In this document: positions 6,754 to 10,199 of the stretch, piece after piece
Layout: every line of letters begins with the position of its first letter
Numbering within the stretch: the stretch's first letter is position 1
Source: CAZUFB01 sp048173955
GTDB lineage: Bacteria > Actinomycetota > Coriobacteriia > Coriobacteriales > UMGS124
DNA: 10,199 nucleotides
NCBI GenBank assembly: GCA_048173955.1
Contig: DBEYOB010000153.1
Coordinates: forward strand, 1 to 10,199
Reading direction: 5' to 3'
The notes under the pieces: generated by a model
The model's input: only the letters and a program-made list of their open reading frames with translations
The model's database searches: none
Told to the model about the DNA's origin: nothing
Program-made: the position numbers and the translations under genes

Positions 6754-7875
6754 GTGCGCGTCCTGTGCTTTTGCGAAAAGTGGGAGTCCGGCGGCGTCGA
6801 GTCGTTCGTGACGAACCTCTACGAGTGCATGGACCGCGACGGTGTCGAGGTCGACGTTGTCGCATGCGTCCGAGATGAGAGCGCCTTGTTCACGCCGCGG
6901 CTTGCGGCGCTGGGCATTGAGGTGGGCGTGCTGTCGGGCAGACTGTGGAGTGTGCGCGAGAACGTTCGGATGTTCCGCGAGCTGCTCGAGCGGGGGAGCT
7001 ACGACGCCGTCCACCTCAACCTGTTCGAAGGGCTTGCGCTGCTGTTCGCGCGCGAGGCAAAGCGTGCGGGTGTTCCGTGCGTTATCGTTCACGGGCACAA
7101 CACCGACCTGCATCCGGGCGCGTTGCGTGCGGTGAAGCTTGCCGTGCACCGCGCGTGTGTGCGGTCGCTTGCCGGTTTCGCCGACGTGCGATGGGCCCCG
7201 TCGGAGGAGGCCGCGCGGTTTATGTTCGACGGCCTGCCGTGGACGCTCGTGAAGAACGGCATCGTGCCCGAGCGGTTTTCCTTCGATGCGGGTGCGCGTT
7301 CGCGTGTGCGTGGTGAGTTGGGTCTGGGCGATGCGTTTGCGCTCGGCTGCGTTGGCAGGCTGTGCGCCCAGAAGAACCAGGCGTTTTTGGTCGACGTGCT
7401 TGCGGAATGCGCGGCTCGCCATCCCGAGGCCGACATACGGCTGCTGCTCGTGGGCGCGGGGGACGACGAGGGAATGCTGCTCGCCCGCGCGGAGGAGCGC
7501 GGCGTGGGCGAGCGGGTTTTGCTCTGCGGTGCGCGCGACGACGTTTGCCGGCTGTACAGCGCCATGGACGTGCTGTGCGTGCCGTCGCTGTTCGAGGGTT
7601 TGGGCATCGTCGCCATCGAGGGGCAGGCCGCCGGCCTGCCCGTGCTGTGCTCGCTGGCCGTGCCGGTGGAGGTGGGCGTCACCGACGCATGCGAGCGCGT
7701 GCCGCTCGACGGCGCCGTGTGGGCGCAACGGCTGTGCGAACACCGTGCGGCGCGGGAGCGGAGTCGGATGGAACGCCGCGACGGATGCGAGGCGATCCGG
7801 CGTGCGGGGTACGACATGCGAGAAACGGCTGCCCAGGTGCGCAAGGCGTATGCGGGTGGCGGTGATGCGCGATGA
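6754..7875 (+). CDS. GT4-family glycosyltransferase (GT-B fold)
   Basis: This encodes 373 residues and probably transfers a sugar from a nucleotide donor, with retention, onto a growing polysaccharide repeat at the inner membrane face. The N-terminal domain begins MRVLCFCEKWESGGVESFV, with the glycine-rich acceptor loop at 13-16. The C-terminal donor domain has GRLCAQKNQAF (201-211) with the conserved Arg and Lys, and the EX7E motif E281-G-L-G-I-V-A-I-E289 after VPSLF. Donor and acceptor are not determinable from sequence. The start is GTG at 6754, nine bases after the ugd stop, with AAGG overlapping that stop as ribosome binding site. It overlaps the next gene by four bases (ATGA), so the two are probably translationally coupled. 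Confidence 0.9.
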   Translation: MRVLCFCEKWESGGVESFVTNLYECMDRDGVEVDVVACVRDESALFTPRLAALGIEVGVLSGRLWSVRENVRMFRELLERGSYDAVHLNLFEGLALLFAREAKRAGVPCVIVHGHNTDLHPGALRAVKLAVHRACVRSLAGFADVRWAPSEEAARFMFDGLPWTLVKNGIVPERFSFDAGARSRVRGELGLGDAFALGCVGRLCAQKNQAFLVDVLAECAARHPEADIRLLLVGAGDDEGMLLARAEERGVGERVLLCGARDDVCRLYSAMDVLCVPSLFEGLGIVAIEGQAAGLPVLCSLAVPVEVGVTDACERVPLDGAVWAQRLCEHRAARERSRMERRDGCEAIRRAGYDMRETAAQVRKAYAGGGDAR

Positions 7876-8882
7876 CGGCTGCGTGCGGTGCAAGCGGGGC
7901 CTCCGGCAATCCCCTGGTGAGCGTTATCGTGCCGGTTTACAACGTCGAACGTTACCTTTCCGAGTGCGTCGAGAGCATCTTGGGGCAGACGCACCGCAAC
8001 ATCGAAGTCATTCTGGTCGATGACGGGTCAACCGACGGATGTGGATCCCTCTGCGACGGCTATGCGCAACGCGATGGGCGCGTCCGGGCGGTCCATCAGG
8101 CAAACAGGGGGCTTTCCGGTGCCCGCAATGCCGGCCTCGACGTTGCGGAGGGGGAGTTCGTCTCGTTTGTCGACAGCGACGATGCGGTGAGCCCGCTCTT
8201 TGTCGAAACGTTGCTTGGGGGGATGGTCACTGAGGTTCCCAAAAGCGGCAACAGTTCTTCAGTCGACATCGTCCAGTGCGGGTTCTGCCGGGAGCGGCGG
8301 GGGCTGGAAGGGTCGCCGGGGGAGGTCTCGTATGAGCGTTTGACGGGTCTTCGGGCCTCCGAGCGCCTTCAATTTGATTCAACCGGTAGTTGTACGGTTG
8401 TTTGGAATAAACTATACCGGCGCGAACTGTTCGAAAACCTTCGGTTCCCCGAGGGGAAGCGCCATGAGGACGAGTTCGTGACCTATCGGGTGCTATGGAT
8501 GGCGGGAGGCGTGAGCGTGACGGATGCGTGTCTGTATTACTATCGCCAGCGCGGCGACAGCATTACCGGCAAGGGGTTCGATGCGCACAGCCTCGATGCG
8601 ATCGAGGCGCTCGAGCAGAGGGCGGCGTTCTATCGCGAGCATGGCGAGGAACGCCTGGCGGTACTGACCGACGCCACGACCTGCTACCGCCTGTGCGGCA
8701 TGATGCGCGACATAAAGCGGGAAATGCCCGATAGGGCGCCCGAGCTGAGGTGCCGGACGCGTGCGCTGTTTTGGCGTGTGATGCGCTCCCGCAATGTGGG
8801 GTACAAAAAAAAGCTTGGAATATGCTGGCGAATGATGTGCATGAACTGCGGCTGTCTTGTGCCTGTGTTCCGAAAGGTGTAG
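7872..8882 (+). CDS. GT2-family glycosyltransferase (GT-A fold, EpsJ-like)
   Basis: This encodes 336 residues. VSVIVPVYNVERYLSECVES opens the GT-A domain at about 16-35, followed by VDDGSTDG (49-56), the metal-binding DSDD at 101-104, and the candidate catalytic acidic pair in RHEDEF (198-202). NKLYRRELF is typical of capsule and exopolysaccharide GT2 enzymes. It would add one sugar to a lipid-linked repeat; the sugar is unknown. The start ATG overlaps the stop of the GT4 gene. The C-terminal tail is basic and rich in cysteine: C318, C323, C326 and C328 follow a Lys-Lys-Lys encoded by an A8 run. The gene has local AT-richer stretches, and the next gene is much more AT-rich. Confidence 0.9.
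   Translation: MTAACGASGASGNPLVSVIVPVYNVERYLSECVESILGQTHRNIEVILVDDGSTDGCGSLCDGYAQRDGRVRAVHQANRGLSGARNAGLDVAEGEFVSFVDSDDAVSPLFVETLLGGMVTEVPKSGNSSSVDIVQCGFCRERRGLEGSPGEVSYERLTGLRASERLQFDSTGSCTVVWNKLYRRELFENLRFPEGKRHEDEFVTYRVLWMAGGVSVTDACLYYYRQRGDSITGKGFDAHSLDAIEALEQRAAFYREHGEERLAVLTDATTCYRLCGMMRDIKREMPDRAPELRCRTRALFWRVMRSRNVGYKKKLGICWRMMCMNCGCLVPVFRKV
8805..8813 (+). other. Possible -1 frameshift or slippage site (A8G)
   Basis: Eight A residues followed by G encode Lys312-314 of the GT2. In this frame they form A-AAA-AAG, the classic -1 slippery heptamer. A shift to -1 here gives an open frame of 25 codons with no stop that reaches ATG 8888 in frame, so a fused GT2/ATP-grasp product is possible. 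I see no convincing downstream pseudoknot and only a weak upstream GTGGGG, so it may be no more than a lysine run. Confidence 0.3.
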
Positions 8883-8887
8883 CAACG

Positions 8888-10199
8888 ATGAACTTCTTGA
8901 GCGCGATCAAAAACATGCTTAAACGTATTTTGCCGCCTCCGGTGAAGTCATTTATGCGCGAAGTGGATAATCTAAACGATTCAATCTGGCGTTCAAAAAG
9001 CGAGCTGGACGTCGGTATTTCTAGGATAGACCGGAGAGCTGCCTGGTTGTCCAATCGAGCGAATCAGATATACGAATTGCAGACACGTCTGTATGAACAA
9101 TCTGACAAGCAGTTTGATGAGCAGGCGGCTCGTCTCGAGAGACTGTACGACCTATTCGAAGCGGCGAATTCCGAGAACTTGCGCCTTTATTTTGATGCGC
9201 AAAAGGAAAGGGAGACTCTTCAAGCGACATATTCGGAACATTTCTGCATGCTGTCTCAGCGAATGAGCGATATGGCGAATATTGCAGAAGAACTAAGCAG
9301 GCTTTGTCGTTGTGTGGACGAATCGAAAGTTATAATAGGAGACAAGATTAGGGAAGAGCTGTCTGCTCTTAACGCAGAGTTGCTCCTGACTAGGGCAAGG
9401 ATTGATGCGGATAACCAGCGGATTGCTGGATTGACGCAGCGAGTGCTGACTCGTCAAGACGAACTGCTGGATCCTCGACTATATGCCCATGCAGTGAAAA
9501 TGTGGTATCAAAATCAGACTGGTAAACCGATTGATTTGGACAATCCTGTTACCTATAACGAAAAGATTCAGTGGCTAAAGATTTACGACAATAACCCGCT
9601 GAAAACTGTATTGGCTGATAAAGTGGCAGTACGGCGATGGGTGGCCGAAAAGATTGGCGATGATTACCTTATACCGATTCTTGGCATATTTGAACAAGCC
9701 AAGGAAATAGATTTTGACGAGCTTCCTAACCAGTTTGTTTTGAAAGCAAGCCATGGCAGTGGTTGGAACATCGTCGTACGCGATAAAGATACCGTTGATT
9801 TGGAGGCAATACGAGAGAAGGCGTCGGTCTGGCTTAGGAAAAACTTTGCGTTTGTTAATGGCTATGAGCTGCACTATAGCAGTATTCCACGGCGATTACT
9901 GGTTGAACAATATATCTGCAACAGCAACGGAGATTTACCAGATTACAAATTCTGGTGCTTCCATGGTTCGGTACATTACATCGAGTACCTTGCCGATAGG
10001 CAAACAATGCTGAAGGTAGTCTTTTTTACAAGAGATTGGGAGCGAGCGGGCTTTACCAATGATCATTCTGACTATACCAAAGTTGTACCCAAACCCGATA
10101 ATCTTGATGAAATGATTGCTATTGCCGAAAAGCTTGCTTGCGGATTCCCCCATGTTCGCGTGGATTTGTATTTGCTTGATGATGGATCGATAAAGTTCG
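8888..10199 (+). CDS. Coiled-coil protein with TupA-like ATP-grasp domain (3' end beyond window)
   Basis: The frame stays open from ATG 8888 to the right edge, giving 437 residues of an incomplete protein. Residues 1-190 are mostly charged and helical with heptad-like spacing and look like a coiled coil; no signal peptide or membrane helix is evident. From about 195 the sequence matches the TupA-like ATP-grasp family of polysaccharide loci: TYNEKIQWLKIYD (222-234), LADKVAVRRWV (242-252), FVLKASHGSG (283-292, nucleotide-binding Lys and glycine loop), LVEQYI (338-343), LPDYKFWCFHG and FPHVRVDLYLLDDG (420-433). ATP-grasp enzymes form amide-type bonds through acyl phosphates; the substrates here are unknown. 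AAGG lies ten bases upstream of the ATG and five bases separate it from the GT2 stop. Composition is far more AT-rich than upstream genes, suggesting separate acquisition. The metal-binding end of the fold is outside the window. Confidence 0.85.
   Translation, partial: MNFLSAIKNMLKRILPPPVKSFMREVDNLNDSIWRSKSELDVGISRIDRRAAWLSNRANQIYELQTRLYEQSDKQFDEQAARLERLYDLFEAANSENLRLYFDAQKERETLQATYSEHFCMLSQRMSDMANIAEELSRLCRCVDESKVIIGDKIREELSALNAELLLTRARIDADNQRIAGLTQRVLTRQDELLDPRLYAHAVKMWYQNQTGKPIDLDNPVTYNEKIQWLKIYDNNPLKTVLADKVAVRRWVAEKIGDDYLIPILGIFEQAKEIDFDELPNQFVLKASHGSGWNIVVRDKDTVDLEAIREKASVWLRKNFAFVNGYELHYSSIPRRLLVEQYICNSNGDLPDYKFWCFHGSVHYIEYLADRQTMLKVVFFTRDWERAGFTNDHSDYTKVVPKPDNLDEMIAIAEKLACGFPHVRVDLYLLDDGSIKF

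Noticed and set aside
4534..7893. Leftward open frame of 1119 codons running antisense through ugd and the GT4 gene
   Set aside because: The Crp-like protein starts at 5238 with a clear ribosome site. Upstream codons are the complement of well-supported rightward genes.
8380..8400. Inverted repeat CAACCG / CGGTTG inside the GT2 gene
   Set aside because: Six-base arms with a nine-base loop in coding DNA and no T-run; likely by chance.
9575..10153. Leftward open frames at 9575-9874 and 9935-10153
   Set aside because: Both are antisense to the ATP-grasp gene, whose protein motifs are clear, and neither has recognisable protein features.
1..10199. CRISPR array, tRNA/rRNA genes, insertion sequence or toxin-antitoxin pair
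   Set aside because: No regularly spaced repeats, tRNA-like clover, transposase motifs or small paired genes were seen on either strand.

Overview
The window is GC-rich bacterial DNA for most of its length, with densely packed genes, GTG and TTG starts, and TetR, Crp and MFS families. A GC-rich Gram-positive actinobacterium fits best, possibly a Coriobacteriia member such as a Collinsella or Olsenella relative. That placement is inferred from composition and gene content, not from a marker gene. Base composition drops sharply from about 8888 to the right edge.

Region A (1-3099) is a drug-efflux style module. A leftward DHA2-type MFS exporter carries an unusual C-terminal pair of CBS domains (292-2184) and ends at a clear intrinsic terminator (152-199). 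It is transcribed away from a TetR-family regulator (2425-3099). The 240-bp gap between them holds a nearly perfect 25-bp palindrome (2310-2334), the obvious candidate TetR operator. Left of the terminator lie two more strong hairpins and an AT-rich edge with no gene.

Region B (3096-5238) is a leftward pair: a Crp/Fnr-family regulator (4534-5238), then a 12-helix MFS permease (3096-4418). The 115-bp gap between them carries overlapping TTGTGC/GCACAA palindromes. Their centre falls at about -41.5 of a TACAAT promoter, which suggests that the Crp-like protein activates the permease gene directly. The permease converges on tetR, and the two stop codons overlap within one CTAG.

Region C (5557-10199, continuing past the edge) is a rightward polysaccharide operon: UDP-glucose 6-dehydrogenase (ugd), a GT4 glycosyltransferase, a GT2 glycosyltransferase, and a protein with an N-terminal coiled coil and a TupA-like ATP-grasp domain that runs off the window. 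Gaps are 9, -4 and 5 nt, so one mRNA is likely. Ugd would supply UDP-glucuronate, the GTs would build a glycan, and the ATP-grasp protein could join an amino acid or peptide to it, possibly on the glucuronate carboxylate. The last two genes may also be linked by a -1 frameshift: an A8 run near the end of the GT2 gene, with an uninterrupted -1 frame leading straight into the ATG of the ATP-grasp gene.
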